From: a virus
Strand: one strand, 5' to 3'
Length of the DNA: 35,793 nt
IMG/VR virus record: IMGVR_UViG_3300013132_001801
Location: 1 to 35,793 of that record
The translations under genes and the position numbers were made by a program. Each line of letters starts with the position of its first letter. The stretch's first letter is position 1. Positions 10,512 to 19,966 of the stretch are shown here, piece after piece. The notes under the pieces were generated by a model. That model saw only the letters and a list, made by a program, of their open reading frames with translations, was not told the origin of the DNA and made no database searches.

Positions 10512-11915
10512 CTAAACTTTCAATCTCTTAAATTTATCAAACTTATTAGTAATCTTTTCTACCATTCTATCATCAGCACCCTTTTTTTGACCACTATCAA
10601 CGATATTCTGCGCTGAGTCTTCAACATCATACAGCTTCATCTTTGATCTGTCAATACCAATGACAAACTTTTTGTTTGATGAAGGATCATTGTATCGGTT
10701 CTTCAACTGCTTTACCATGATTTGTCCAAGTTCTTCTAACTGCTCAGAAGAGATAAGAGCAAACATGAAGTCAGCAGTTGCAGGAAGACCGAACGATTCC
10801 GATGTATCTTCAAGACCAATATCTGTAGATACAAAACCGCTTCGTGTAGTTTGAGTGGCTGATACAACTGGCACTTCAAACTCTACAGCAAGACCTCGTA
10901 ACTCTTCTGCAATAGCCTTAACATAGGTATATGAGTTAACACCATTACCAGGCTTGATACGAGAAGACATGCATATATTCAGATAGTCGATAAAGATGAT
11001 ATCTGGTTTGAATGATTTCTTTAGGTTCAACTCGTTTAGCAAAGCCTTAAAATGCATTGAACCAGCACCAGCAGTTGGATACTCTTTAACAATGAGAGTG
11101 CCATTTGTCTTAGACTTTAGCTTTTCTGCTTTCTTCAAATACAATTCTTTTGGCAAGGCCATAAGATCATCAAAGGTGATATTCATCAAATTTGCGTCAA
11201 TACGCTTCGCAACTTCTTCTTCAGCAAGTTCAAGAGTGATGTACAATACATTCTTGCCCATGTTCAAACATGAAGCAGCAACATGACACATGAATAAAGA
11301 TTTACCAACACCAGTGCCAGCAAGTGCAATGTTTAGTGTCTTTTTAGGAAGACCGTTCTTGGTAATCTTGTTGAAGAAATCCAGATCAAACGGAATCTTC
11401 TCTAGAACCTGATGATAGTATTCATATCGCTTTTCAAAATCACCAAGATAATCATGACCAACATTAGGATCAAATGATACAGCAAGAGCATCAGATAGAA
11501 TAGAAGGAATAGCACCCATGGTTAAGGCGCTCTTCTTGTTGTTCATGATTTCAATGGATGTCATGATAGCATGATATAAAGCCTTTTCTTGACAGAACTT
11601 TTCGGTGCTGTCAACAAGCCAATCAATGTTTGTATCATCTTTGTTTGAACGAAAGTCATTGATAGTTGAAATGATATTCTTGACCTGATCTTCTTTGAGA
11701 TTGGCTAGAGAATCAATTTCAATCTGCAAAGCATCAAGAGTTGGAGACTTGTTGTACTTCAGAACAAAGTCTTTAATTTCTTTATAGAGAACACGATCTT
11801 CTTCTATAGAGAAATATTCGTCTTTGATAAATGGAAGAACCTTCCGAGTATAGTCATCACTCTTCAACAAATTCCGTAGAATCGTCTTCTCCAGACTCTG
11901 ATTTTGCACCGTCAC
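10512..11915 (-). CDS. 41: Replicative DNA helicase gp41 (DnaB-like)
   Basis: 467 aa. The N-terminal helical domain (about 1-150) is followed by a RecA-type ATPase core: Walker A AGTGVGKSLF near residue 200, Walker B PDIIFIDYLNI near 300, and SATQTTRSG plus an arginine-bearing C-terminal motif after it. gp41 is the hexameric 5'-to-3' helicase of the T4 replisome and travels with a primase on the lagging strand. No gene 61 primase is seen nearby. The apparent start is GTG at 11915, overlapping the upstream gene by 59 bases; a TTG shortly downstream is an alternative. Its neighbour uvsX matches T4 gene order. Confidence 0.95.
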   Translation of the reverse strand: MTVQNQSLEKTILRNLLKSDDYTRKVLPFIKDEYFSIEEDRVLYKEIKDFVLKYNKSPTLDALQIEIDSLANLKEDQVKNIISTINDFRSNKDDTNIDWLVDSTEKFCQEKALYHAIMTSIEIMNNKKSALTMGAIPSILSDALAVSFDPNVGHDYLGDFEKRYEYYHQVLEKIPFDLDFFNKITKNGLPKKTLNIALAGTGVGKSLFMCHVAASCLNMGKNVLYITLELAEEEVAKRIDANLMNITFDDLMALPKELYLKKAEKLKSKTNGTLIVKEYPTAGAGSMHFKALLNELNLKKSFKPDIIFIDYLNICMSSRIKPGNGVNSYTYVKAIAEELRGLAVEFEVPVVSATQTTRSGFVSTDIGLEDTSESFGLPATADFMFALISSEQLEELGQIMVKQLKNRYNDPSSNKKFVIGIDRSKMKLYDVEDSAQNIVDSGQKKGADDRMVEKITNKFDKFKRLKV

Positions 11916-12189
11916 TATCTACTACCTCCAAGATCATTCTGTTAAGTATCGTACCGATATGATTTTCAAATTCTTTGCTTCTTCGCAAATTTGTTTCGGT
12001 ATGTTTACCCATTTCAATCAGGTCATATGAAAACTTCAACTTTGCAATATTGTTTTCTAATTCCTGGACACCGACTTGCGTATATCGTATTATAACGCCT
12101 TGATAGTTCTCGGTCAACAATTCAATAGGAACAGTATCATATTTCTTGGCCAAATCATCTCGAAACTTATAATCTATACCTGGAGTCAT
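11857..12189 (-). CDS. Conserved hypothetical between uvsX and 41, 110 aa
   Basis: Begins [20 protein letters not shown] and is mostly helical with a very acidic tail ([20 protein letters not shown]). Its ATG overlaps the uvsX stop (ATGA) and its end overlaps gene 41. A gene of similar size and place occurs in other T4-like phages. The acidic tail could bind a replication or recombination partner, but this is a guess. Confidence 0.65.
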   Translation of the reverse strand: MTPGIDYKFRDDLAKKYDTVPIELLTENYQGVIIRYTQVGVQELENNIAKLKFSYDLIEMGKHTETNLRRSKEFENHIGTILNRMILEVVDSDGAKSESGEDDSTEFVEE

Positions 12190-13235
12190 TCTTCTTCTCC
12201 ATTCGTCACCTTAGACTTGCCGTACAAGAATTCGTTCTTGCAGGACTCATCAATGCGATCAAGAATGTCTTTGGTAAAATACTTTTCTGGGTTTAGTGTG
12301 ATAGCAGATTCAAATGCTTTTGTGCCATCAGGCAGTTCATAACGAGTGGAAACTTTCTTGATGATTTCAAACTTCTCTGCAAGATCAAGAAGCCCGTAAT
12401 ACGGATCAAGCCCATCTGCATAGTCAAGCAGCGTCTCAACCTTCTTGTTCTCAATCGTCAGACGAGCCTTCTTGAGATTGGCCGTGATGATAGCACCAGT
12501 GACTTGATTATCTTTGTCTTTATCTTTCTTCTTGGACAGAAACAGAATAGTAGATGCAGCATACTCAAGCCCAGAACCACCGCCCATCTTCTTGGTTGGC
12601 ACATAAGAACCAACTACATCATAAACATGATTAGTCACGATGAGCGGCACCTTAGCCTTGCCAAGTTTGAGAGTGAGAACACGAAAAGCACCACGAACAA
12701 GCTGCGCTCTAGTCATGTCGCGTGTGTCCTTACCGTCAGCAATGTCAGCCATTTCTTTGTCAGTAGACAGATTGCCAAGAGAGTCTAGAACGAACAGCAT
12801 CGGTGGCCGATCCTTCTTTTCCTTGTCCTCAATGTACTTGTCTAGGATCTTTACTGCTTGAGTTCTAAACTCTTGGATAGTTGCGACCGGCACAACTGCA
12901 ACTCGCTTTGTGTCAACACCTCTATCTGATAGCATTTGCTTAGATATAGCGGATTCGGACTCAAAGTAGAAGACGAAGCCTTCGGCGTTGTCTCTGAGGA
13001 ACTGTCTAACAATGTTGATTGCATAAAAGGTCTTACCTGTGGAAGGTTCTCCGGCAAGTGCAGTAACCTTATTAGCAGGAAGGCCACCGTATATAGAACC
13101 AGATAATAGAGCATTGAGACTGTAACTACCAGTCCCAATAAAACCAGTAACGTCACCCGCTTCGACTCCTTCATCCGCGATGCCAGCATATTCATTACCA
13201 ATTTCCTTGAGAAGAGAAGTAAACATGTTTGTCAT
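12186..13235 (-). CDS. uvsX: RecA-like recombinase UvsX
   Basis: 349 aa. Walker A is GEPSTGKTF near residue 67, Walker B is [11 protein letters not shown] near residue 150, and loops such as NHVYD and [14 protein letters not shown] follow, all as in T4 UvsX. It coats single-stranded DNA and performs strand exchange for recombination-dependent replication and repair. The promoter region upstream (13236-13287) holds a GCTACG/CGTAGC hairpin. Helicase gp41 and a conserved ORF are co-transcribed downstream. Confidence 0.95.
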   Translation of the reverse strand: MTNMFTSLLKEIGNEYAGIADEGVEAGDVTGFIGTGSYSLNALLSGSIYGGLPANKVTALAGEPSTGKTFYAINIVRQFLRDNAEGFVFYFESESAISKQMLSDRGVDTKRVAVVPVATIQEFRTQAVKILDKYIEDKEKKDRPPMLFVLDSLGNLSTDKEMADIADGKDTRDMTRAQLVRGAFRVLTLKLGKAKVPLIVTNHVYDVVGSYVPTKKMGGGSGLEYAASTILFLSKKKDKDKDNQVTGAIITANLKKARLTIENKKVETLLDYADGLDPYYGLLDLAEKFEIIKKVSTRYELPDGTKAFESAITLNPEKYFTKDILDRIDESCKNEFLYGKSKVTNGEEE

Positions 13236-13287
13236 TAGTATCTCCTATGACTATATTGATTTGCTACGAATCTCCGTAGCGAGGTAT

Positions 13288-13824
13288 TTAGCAGCGAACA
13301 ATATCGTCTTCGCTACAGATTTCCCCCATCTGAACTTCAATAGCGATCAAAGTTTCAGTCAGGTGAGTATTTGTGATCTTGTGAAGGGCTTGCTTTGGTA
13401 CGTGGAAAGATTCACCCTTCTTGATAGTAAAGATGTTACCATCAACGATGACCTTGCCTTCACCCTGCACAATCGTCCAATGTTCAGACCTGTGTACATG
13501 ATACTGCAAAGAGATGGCTTGGTCAGGTAAAATATGCAAACGCTTTACCTTGTAACCCTGATCAACATCAAGTACGTGCCATTCTCCCCACGGGCGAGTT
13601 GCACTTACATTTTTAATTGGTGCATCATACATTCCTGGAAACTCCTTATCTACTCTATCAAAATATGCTTCGCGTTCAGCACGTTCAGCATTTTTATTCA
13701 TCTCTAACATCCTGTGATACTCTGTGAAATCGCTTGTTAGACTTTCCTTGTATTCTCTACAACCAGGTTCACATTCTTTGTATAGTCCACAGGGACAACC
13801 GCCGCCATGATCATACTTTGCCAT
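13288..13824 (-). CDS. Mannose-6-phosphate isomerase-type cupin protein
   Basis: 178 aa from the ATG that overlaps the stop of the gene upstream (TAATG). Residues 1-30 are Cys- and Gly-rich (CPCGLYKECEPGC), possibly a small metal site. Residues about 70-175 form a cupin of the type II mannose-6-phosphate isomerase class: RPWGEWHVLD, YHVHRSEHWTIVQGEGKV and GESFHVPKQALHKI carry the metal-binding His and Glu. Such enzymes make mannose 6-phosphate for GDP-mannose. With the phosphomannomutase-like gene at 20835 and the epimerase at 28113 a GDP-mannose route is suggested. The guanylyltransferase domain is missing. Confidence 0.8.
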   Translation of the reverse strand: MAKYDHGGGCPCGLYKECEPGCREYKESLTSDFTEYHRMLEMNKNAERAEREAYFDRVDKEFPGMYDAPIKNVSATRPWGEWHVLDVDQGYKVKRLHILPDQAISLQYHVHRSEHWTIVQGEGKVIVDGNIFTIKKGESFHVPKQALHKITNTHLTETLIAIEVQMGEICSEDDIVRC

Positions 13825-14390
13825 TAAATCCACTCCAATCTTGGTTTACCATCATATCTCTTATCAAACACAAACCATGCGAAGGCTAACATTCCACCTC
13901 GTCCTTGAAGGGACGCAGCACCGCCACCGCTATTAAATCCAACTCTCTCACCGAACACATAAACACATTCTAACTTATTCTGTGAGAAAAGTCTATCTCT
14001 TCTTTCTTTCCCCTCAAGAAAAGATAGTTTGTTGAAGATGCAGACTTTCTTCTGGGCTAGATTGAGAGCATGTAGAGTAAATTTCGTTCCAATCTTGAAC
14101 GGAGGATTGGTAATGATATTTTGTGCTTCACGCCTCATGTTCATGAAGTTTAATCCACCATCACCATATCCTCTGTCAACAAGATCAGTCGCATAGATGT
14201 TCTTGTAACCATAATGTTCAAGCCGCTTGCAGATAGCACCATCACCACATGATGGCTCCCATATCTCACCTTCAAATGCTTCACGATATAACAAAGCATC
14301 AATAGCCCAATCAGGTGTCGCATAGAAGTCATCCTTCTCACGATTAGGATTACCTGATCCTACTAGTCTTGTGAACTGTTCTAGACTCAT
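13824..14390 (-). CDS. Adenine-type DNA methyltransferase-like protein
   Basis: 188 aa. YATPDWAIDALL, then WEPSCGDGAICKRLE (AdoMet-binding motif I) and IITNPPFKIG (catalytic NPPF motif IV) mark an amino-methyltransferase of the type that methylates adenine N6. A loop rich in Gly, FNSGGGAASLQGRGG, follows. No restriction partner is adjacent. Target specificity is unknown. It sits directly after gene 43 with an ATGA overlap, so it is made with the polymerase; protecting or marking new phage DNA is an inference. Confidence 0.8.
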   Translation of the reverse strand: MSLEQFTRLVGSGNPNREKDDFYATPDWAIDALLYREAFEGEIWEPSCGDGAICKRLEHYGYKNIYATDLVDRGYGDGGLNFMNMRREAQNIITNPPFKIGTKFTLHALNLAQKKVCIFNKLSFLEGKERRDRLFSQNKLECVYVFGERVGFNSGGGAASLQGRGGMLAFAWFVFDKRYDGKPRLEWI

Positions 14391-16945
14391 GCGAAGAAAC
14401 TTTCCAATGATGAAACTTTCTCAGTCTTCCAACCAATGCTATCAAGAATGATCTTCAGTGGTTCTACAAAAGACTTTTCAAACTGTGTATTATAGTCGAT
14501 ATACTTGTGCAAGTCAAACTCTTCCGGCATAGACTGCGGAAAAGCAATCACATTGGACTGGATTGTATTAGGCTCAGCCAGATAAATGAATTTGATCTTC
14601 TCGCCCTCTTTGATTGTCTGATGCTTCTTGTCTAGCTTCTTTGCTCGGATCAAATGATTGTACAGCAAAGAACCGCGAACATGGATCGGGCAACCTTTAC
14701 CAAACACATTTTCAGCATCTGAAAACTTCTCAAGTCCATTGACACCACGAGGAAAAGCAATATCGGAAATAGGTTGTTTTTTGAATTCGTTTTTCCAGAT
14801 TTCAATCATATCTATCAATTCGTTTTCAGACTTGTTCAAGACAACATCAATTGCTTCCCACATAATCTTGCGGCAATAGGCAGGAGTAGAACTCTTAATA
14901 ATTTCCAATCCCATAATTTTAACCTTTGGCTTCGCATACTCTACACCTTCATTGTTATAGACGTTTAGAATGTAACGCTTCTTGGCTGTCCAGATACCCT
15001 TGTCGGCCAAAGCTTCGCGCTTCATCACCATCTTTTGTTCGTAGGCATTGACATACTCAGCAAGTTCAGCATAAGCAGAGTCAATAAACGGTTGGATTTT
15101 AGTCTCACAGACCTTATCCATGAACTTGATGATTTCTCTTGTATCAGCATGTGGCTTCTGCTCAACAATAGTCTTGCTGACCAATCTATCAAGCGACAGA
15201 TAAATGCTATCCGTATCCGATGCAATAACATAGTCTTCGTTCTCCGTTCTGAGAAGTTTGTTTATATACTCATTTATCTTCTTCTCAATCCAGCGAATAG
15301 ACAATTGACCAGCAGTTGTGATACCAGATGCTTGCCTCACATCGAAGTATCGGAAGTATTGATTACCCAAAGCGCCGTAAGCTGAGTTCAGAGAGACCTT
15401 CTTCGCAAGTTGAAGATTATTATACCTTGCAATGCGTTTCTCAATATCATAGCGTTTTGCGGTGTCGGTTTCTTTTTCAAGTTCTTTCTTAGCTTCAATA
15501 GCCTTCTTCTTATACGCGGAGCGGTCATTATACATTGTCTCCATAATTTCAGGTAAGAACCCATGGCGTTCTTTTGTGAAGAACTGACCGTTGGGCGTCA
15601 GTGTGCAAGCAAGATCGGCAAGGCAAACAAGATTGACATCCATGTTAAGAAGAGAATCAACACTAATACGGCTGCTAAGTATTTTCCTGTGGTCATCTTT
15701 ATAGTCGCTCGGTTCAATGATTGTATCTGGCGAAATGTTATACTGCATAATCAAATGTGGATACAGGCTGTTCAAGTCAAAGCTTGCAACCCACTTGTGC
15801 ATTCCGAGAATAGGATCTTTGACGAATGCACCTTCGTAGGCCGAATCTTTCTCATGTCGAATGACTGGATCCACAACCATGTTTTTCTTACGAAGATGGT
15901 TATAAACAATAGAATCCCACATACGCACTTGTGAGAATGCATCATCAGCATTAGTCTTACTGTCGTATGCAAGCGTAAGAGTTAATTCGATGAGTTTCAA
16001 CTTGTCATCAATACGTTCGACAAGTTCAACGTCTTTGATGTTATACTCAATAAACTTTTGATAGTTGTCTTTGTAAAGATTATGCAGATTGCCGTACTCC
16101 TCATACGACAATTTCTTTTCGCCAATTTCAACATTAGCGATAGCATCAAGTTTATATGATTCCTGTGATTGACCACCAGGAGCAAACTTACGATACATTG
16201 TGATGTAGTCAAGAGTGGCAATACCAAGAAGCTTGTAGATTGTTTCTTCTTTGCCGACCTTATTGGTTGTCTTACCACCATTGATAACATTCCATGGTGA
16301 AAGCCTCTTAGATGCTTCTTCACCGAGAACCTTACGAATGCGATTGACAAGATAAACGATATCAAATCTTTCTACATTCCAGCCAGTGATGATATCAGGA
16401 TAATCTGCGGCCCATTCATCTATGAACCGCTTGATCAAATCAATCTCATTACGACACTGAATATATCGAACATCACTGCGAGTATTGTTGAATACTCCGC
16501 AACCCAAGACGATGAATTTGCCTTGATTGTTCTTGAAGGTGATGGCTGTGATAGGTTCGTTTGCTTGATCTTGTTCAGGAAAACCATTCTCAGAACCGAC
16601 CTCAATATCTATGTTTGTCACATTGATATGGGCTAAATCCCATTCTACATCATCAGCAAAATGGTCTGCAATGAATGCATACTCATACTTTTGATTGCCG
16701 TAGATATTTAAGTTTTCTACGTCTTTGTATTGTTCTACAAAATCTCTTGCATCGCGGATGTTGCCTGGCTTGATTTCAGCCATTGCTTCACCTGAAACGG
16801 AAGAAAACCCTGTATGAACTTTTGAGGGAACATACAGGGTTGGATAATAGTCAATCTTTCGTCTGACTTTTCTTCCGTCTTCTACACCGCGATACAGGAT
16901 ACGAGAACCATAGACCTGAACATTAGTGTAAAAAGATTTCATCAT
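14387..16945 (-). CDS. 43: DNA polymerase gp43 (family B)
   Basis: 852 aa, close to T4 gp43 length. The 3'-5' exonuclease part shows NIDIEVGSE (Exo I), GWNVERFDIVYL (Exo II) and YNIKDVELVERI (Exo III). The polymerase part shows FDLNSLYPHLI (motif A), KKVSLNSAYGALGN (motif B) and VIASDTDSIYL (motif C, catalytic Asp pair). The C-terminus ends in a hydrophobic SSLESFFA tail that fits clamp binding to gp45. ATG is available at 16945 and 16942, overlapping the stop of the LSm-like gene. No intron or endonuclease interrupts it. Confidence 0.98.
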   Translation of the reverse strand: MMKSFYTNVQVYGSRILYRGVEDGRKVRRKIDYYPTLYVPSKVHTGFSSVSGEAMAEIKPGNIRDARDFVEQYKDVENLNIYGNQKYEYAFIADHFADDVEWDLAHINVTNIDIEVGSENGFPEQDQANEPITAITFKNNQGKFIVLGCGVFNNTRSDVRYIQCRNEIDLIKRFIDEWAADYPDIITGWNVERFDIVYLVNRIRKVLGEEASKRLSPWNVINGGKTTNKVGKEETIYKLLGIATLDYITMYRKFAPGGQSQESYKLDAIANVEIGEKKLSYEEYGNLHNLYKDNYQKFIEYNIKDVELVERIDDKLKLIELTLTLAYDSKTNADDAFSQVRMWDSIVYNHLRKKNMVVDPVIRHEKDSAYEGAFVKDPILGMHKWVASFDLNSLYPHLIMQYNISPDTIIEPSDYKDDHRKILSSRISVDSLLNMDVNLVCLADLACTLTPNGQFFTKERHGFLPEIMETMYNDRSAYKKKAIEAKKELEKETDTAKRYDIEKRIARYNNLQLAKKVSLNSAYGALGNQYFRYFDVRQASGITTAGQLSIRWIEKKINEYINKLLRTENEDYVIASDTDSIYLSLDRLVSKTIVEQKPHADTREIIKFMDKVCETKIQPFIDSAYAELAEYVNAYEQKMVMKREALADKGIWTAKKRYILNVYNNEGVEYAKPKVKIMGLEIIKSSTPAYCRKIMWEAIDVVLNKSENELIDMIEIWKNEFKKQPISDIAFPRGVNGLEKFSDAENVFGKGCPIHVRGSLLYNHLIRAKKLDKKHQTIKEGEKIKFIYLAEPNTIQSNVIAFPQSMPEEFDLHKYIDYNTQFEKSFVEPLKIILDSIGWKTEKVSSLESFFA

Positions 16946-17265
16946 GTACTCGGTAGAATTAATCCTGATTGAGGGGTAACAATCTTGCTGAACATGTTAT
17001 TGTATTGTTCCACAAACTGCTTTATAGGTGTAATTATAGCAAGAACGTGAGATTTGTCAATCACAAACTCTTTGTCTTCGCTAAATTCAGCCCATGGCGC
17101 AAAGCCAATACTTGGCGCACGATTTGGATCGAACTGCATGTTAGGCTTCTGAGGTATAACGACAATGCGAACTGGATTTTCCATCTTGACAATATCGTCA
17201 GAGCTAGGCAGAATCTTAGCTAAAAGTTCTTCACCTGTCAGCAACTTAATAAGCTTGATACTCAT
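16942..17265 (-). CDS. LSm-like conserved phage protein, 107 aa
   Basis: Begins MSIKLIKLLTGEELLAKILP, then NPVRIVVIP, SIGFAPWAEFSEDKEFVIDK and QFVEQYNNMF. This layout, a two-part Sm-fold strand pattern with the GFAPWAEF motif, is common in T4-like phages near gene 43 and is described as LSm-like. RNA binding is plausible but unproven. Overlaps its neighbours by 4 bases at both ends, so it is translationally coupled to gene 43. Confidence 0.8.
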   Translation of the reverse strand: MSIKLIKLLTGEELLAKILPSSDDIVKMENPVRIVVIPQKPNMQFDPNRAPSIGFAPWAEFSEDKEFVIDKSHVLAIITPIKQFVEQYNNMFSKIVTPQSGLILPST

Positions 17266-17444
17266 TCAAGCTCTCCCACATAATCAAATACGCCAACAGT
17301 CATCCACTTTGTAGGAATATATGTGAGATTGGATCCACTCTCACTCTTATAGACATACTTGTTATCATAATCCATAACCTTAGCAAGCTTCTCCCACTTG
17401 CCATCAAAAGCCCGCTGCTTGAACTGTGTTTCAAGAATATTCAT
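17262..17444 (-). CDS. Unknown small protein, 60 aa
   Basis: Sequence opens MNILETQFKQRAFDGKWEKL and continues with a VMDYDNKYVYKS strand pair. The ends overlap the neighbouring genes by 1-4 bases, as expected for a real gene in a tight operon. No family recognised. Confidence 0.6.
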   Translation of the reverse strand: MNILETQFKQRAFDGKWEKLAKVMDYDNKYVYKSESGSNLTYIPTKWMTVGVFDYVGELE

Positions 17445-17815
17445 TATCTCAACTCCTTAATATCAATCTCATGTTCACGATCAAGTACCATATACTTGAC
17501 ATCTACAGGTTCAAACTTGTTCAGATAGTCCAGCACATCGTCAGGGTTCAATGAACCACAAGTGTAGACATCTAATTGCACAAGAGCAGGATCACTTTCA
17601 TCCCACACATGCATGGCTATATGTGATGTTTCAATGATAGCAACCATGGTCAGCCCACGATTACCTTCCTTGTCGAGGTACGTTCCAATAGGACCCATCA
17701 GCAGATTCATACCAATATGCTTGATGAGGTTCTTAAACCATACCGATGTTTCATCAACATTGTTCGGCGGCTTCTTTACCTTAGAACGAATGACAATGTG
17801 CTTGTGTTCTAACAT
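17444..17815 (-). CDS. speD: S-adenosylmethionine decarboxylase-like protein (SpeD)
   Basis: 123 aa, the size of bacterial single-chain SpeD. The stretch ETSHIAMHVWDE aligns with the SHxxxHTxPE signature, where the Ser is the self-cleavage and pyruvoyl site and the His aids processing. QLDVYTCGS carries the catalytic Cys. The residue before the Ser is Thr rather than the usual Glu. SpeD supplies aminopropyl groups for spermidine. Relatives occur in cyanophages and other T4-like phages. Whether this copy self-processes is open. It is co-transcribed with the gene 43 operon. Confidence 0.8.
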   Translation of the reverse strand: MLEHKHIVIRSKVKKPPNNVDETSVWFKNLIKHIGMNLLMGPIGTYLDKEGNRGLTMVAIIETSHIAMHVWDESDPALVQLDVYTCGSLNPDDVLDYLNKFEPVDVKYMVLDREHEIDIKELR

Positions 17816-17816
17816 C

Positions 17817-18017
17817 TCAGTTGAATTTCACTCCTGCCATTTTCTCTTCTGTTGTTACAAATACCATTTTTTTGGTATCATCTGTATAGTATACAGGGTT
17901 AAGACCAGCTTGTCTATACTGATTTCCCCATTTTAGTGCTGTGTGAAAGTTGCTATCAGGCCCCATAATCTCAGCAGCCTGTTTGATGATTTCTTCCGAT
18001 ATAGTTTGATAAGACAT
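17817..18017 (-). CDS. Unknown small protein, 66 aa
   Basis: MSYQTISEEIIKQAAEIMGP, then ALKWGNQYRQAGLNPVYYTD and a short strand pair. Helix-rich N-terminus. It directly follows the zinc-ribbon-like gene and precedes speD by 1 base. No family recognised. Confidence 0.6.
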   Translation of the reverse strand: MSYQTISEEIIKQAAEIMGPDSNFHTALKWGNQYRQAGLNPVYYTDDTKKMVFVTTEEKMAGVKFN

Positions 18018-18269
18018 TTACCATACTCCGTCCTCTACGAGATGAGCATTTCCACGATCAATATAGTTTGTGATGCAGTCATCACAAATAACGCCAACTT
18101 CATATTTATCGCGTTTCAAAGCGTATCGTTGCATATCATAGGCTGAGCCATAATGAGCAAGAATATAGAAGTCTCCATTCATTATGTAAAGAGTAGCAGC
18201 ACAAACATGTGCTTGATTGGTTGCTTTACTGAAAGAATAGTATTCTTGGCTGCAAGTTTTACACTTCAT
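18018..18269 (-). CDS. Small protein with two Cys pairs, 83 aa
   Basis: MKCKTCSQEYYSF begins with a CxxC pair and ICDDCITNYID near residue 62 supplies a second, a typical split zinc ribbon. Between them are aromatic strands. Nucleic-acid or protein binding is possible. The stop and the next ATG are adjacent (TAAATG). Confidence 0.6.
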   Translation of the reverse strand: MKCKTCSQEYYSFSKATNQAHVCAATLYIMNGDFYILAHYGSAYDMQRYALKRDKYEVGVICDDCITNYIDRGNAHLVEDGVW

Positions 18270-18272
18270 ATC

Positions 18273-18965
18273 TCAGGCCCACAGTGCTTGGTAATACTTA
18301 CCGAAGAGCGTGAAGCCAAGCCGCTTACGATCATTAAATGCCTTGTGCTTTTCAGCATTGAACTTGCCCATCTCCATTCTAAATTCTTTGCTGACTATAC
18401 TATCACCTTCTTCAATGATTTCACCTGGTTCGTAAGGATCATAGTAGTGCTTATAGTCGCCTTCCTCGTTTACTTCCTGTTCAAAACTCCAGATCATCTG
18501 GTCAAGAACCCAATCAAACTGTGAATGAAACTTTGTACTCGCTGCTTCAAGTTCTTCGTCGGTAGCATTCAGTTCTTTGTTCCAATAACCTTCGTTGAAG
18601 ACCTTATCTTCACGTTCAGTCAGACGGAGTTCTTCAGGAAGATCCTCTTGATCAACATAGGGGCTGCCATGCTTGGTAGCCTTCAGTTGCTTGAGCATAG
18701 GAAGAACAATGTGTGCAAGAGTATGATCCATAGACCAAGTGTCTTCACGATCAATGCGTACCTCAATCTTGCGCTTACGATACTTCACAAGATGGTTGAT
18801 TGAGTGATCGTAAATCCACTGAATAGTGTCTTCAAGCTTTTCAAGGAACTTCTCAAACTTTGTACTATTCTCCTTCCATGCAAAACCATACTTTTTAACC
18901 ATGTACTTATAATGTATATCACATGACCAGTGATTGTCAGGATAACCGCCGATGTATACTTTCAC
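18273..18965 (-). CDS. Conserved phage protein of unknown function, 230 aa
   Basis: Contains DTWSMDHTLAHIVLPMLKQL then KHGSP, and later FDWVLDQMIWSFEQE, ending LGFTLFGKYYQALW. These blocks recur in proteins of this size across T4-like phages, usually called hypothetical. Many conserved Trp, His, Asp and Glu residues hint at an enzyme or a metal site, but no catalytic family can be named. Its ATG overlaps the stop of the glycosyltransferase (ATGA). Confidence 0.8.
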   Translation of the reverse strand: MKVYIGGYPDNHWSCDIHYKYMVKKYGFAWKENSTKFEKFLEKLEDTIQWIYDHSINHLVKYRKRKIEVRIDREDTWSMDHTLAHIVLPMLKQLKATKHGSPYVDQEDLPEELRLTEREDKVFNEGYWNKELNATDEELEAASTKFHSQFDWVLDQMIWSFEQEVNEEGDYKHYYDPYEPGEIIEEGDSIVSKEFRMEMGKFNAEKHKAFNDRKRLGFTLFGKYYQALWA

Positions 18966-19966
18966 TTATCTCTCTCCAAATTGTTCACAAATGTCTTGTA
19001 TGATTCTTCCCAAGACCAACTATCTCTTGCTATTATACTACACTTTTTTCTTGATAAAGTCAAGCACTTTTCAATAGCTACTTCAAGATTATCATCCGTA
19101 AATCCTGTATACTTGTTGTCCACAACATCCATCGGACCTTGTACGGGATATGCAGCAACAGGTGTTCCACAAAACATCGACTCAATCATTACCACGCCGA
19201 ATGTATCTGCCTTGCTCGTAAACACAAAACAATCAGAAGTCTGATAAAACTGCGCTAACTCTTCACCAAACTTATATCCTACAAACTTTACATTTGGATA
19301 TTTCTGTTGTAATTCTAGTTTGTATGGACCATCTCCAACAACAACTTTTATGTACTTATCGGGTAGTTGGCAAAAAGCATCTAGATTTTTTTCTTTTGAC
19401 ACTCTACCCACTGAAAGTAGAATAGGTACTTGATTCTTTATCTTAGTATGTCTTGGTGTGAAAATTGTATCATCAACACCTCTGGACCAAACAATCTGTC
19501 TGCGACCAATGTCATTTTCAATCAGATACTCAGCAGCAGTCTGAGTTGGACAATATACTTTTCTTTTGCGATGAAACCAACGAAGATATTCTCTTGTCAT
19601 CCACTGTGGAATACCAACAACATCTTTTAACAGTTTAGACCAGTCAGTATGAAATGATGTTGTGTATCTTTGATTTCTTAGAGTTAAAATAAACCCTGCT
19701 GCTAGTCCTAACGGTCCTTCCGTTGAGATATGATAAACTGTTCCTTCTTGATGTCGGAGCATCTTACACAATCCAAAAGGTATTGCAAAAGGAATTTCAG
19801 GATATGCTTTGAATCGAAGTTTTCTCTTAAATAACTCAGGGTGTATAACATCAACGATATATCCATCTTTTTTAGCTAGTTCAACCATCTTCTTTAGAGT
19901 TGTCACAACACCACTTACTTGTGGTTCCCATGCATCAGTGATTATGACTATTCGTTTGAAGTCCAA
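18962..19966 (-). CDS. agt: Agt-type lipid glycosyltransferase (GT4)
   Basis: 334 aa, GT-B fold. The acceptor-side domain starts ITDAWEPQVSGVVTTLK and has STEGPLGLAA and TTSFHTDW. The donor-side domain has WSRGVDDTIFTPR, LLSVGRVSKEKNLDAF, VVVGDGP and ADTFGVVMIES, where GT4 enzymes place the donor-binding Glu. The pattern matches Agt of alphaproteobacteria, which adds sugars to diacylglycerol to make glycolipids when phosphate is scarce. The family also includes sulfolipid and mannolipid transferases, so the sugar is uncertain. It overlaps plcP by 19 bases, the same pairing as in bacterial plcP-agt operons. Confidence 0.82.
   Translation of the reverse strand: MDFKRIVIITDAWEPQVSGVVTTLKKMVELAKKDGYIVDVIHPELFKRKLRFKAYPEIPFAIPFGLCKMLRHQEGTVYHISTEGPLGLAAGFILTLRNQRYTTSFHTDWSKLLKDVVGIPQWMTREYLRWFHRKRKVYCPTQTAAEYLIENDIGRRQIVWSRGVDDTIFTPRHTKIKNQVPILLSVGRVSKEKNLDAFCQLPDKYIKVVVGDGPYKLELQQKYPNVKFVGYKFGEELAQFYQTSDCFVFTSKADTFGVVMIESMFCGTPVAAYPVQGPMDVVDNKYTGFTDDNLEVAIEKCLTLSRKKCSIIARDSWSWEESYKTFVNNLERDK

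Noticed and set aside
14387-16945. Intron or endonuclease insertion in gene 43
   Set aside because: The polymerase frame is continuous with all motifs in normal order and spacing.
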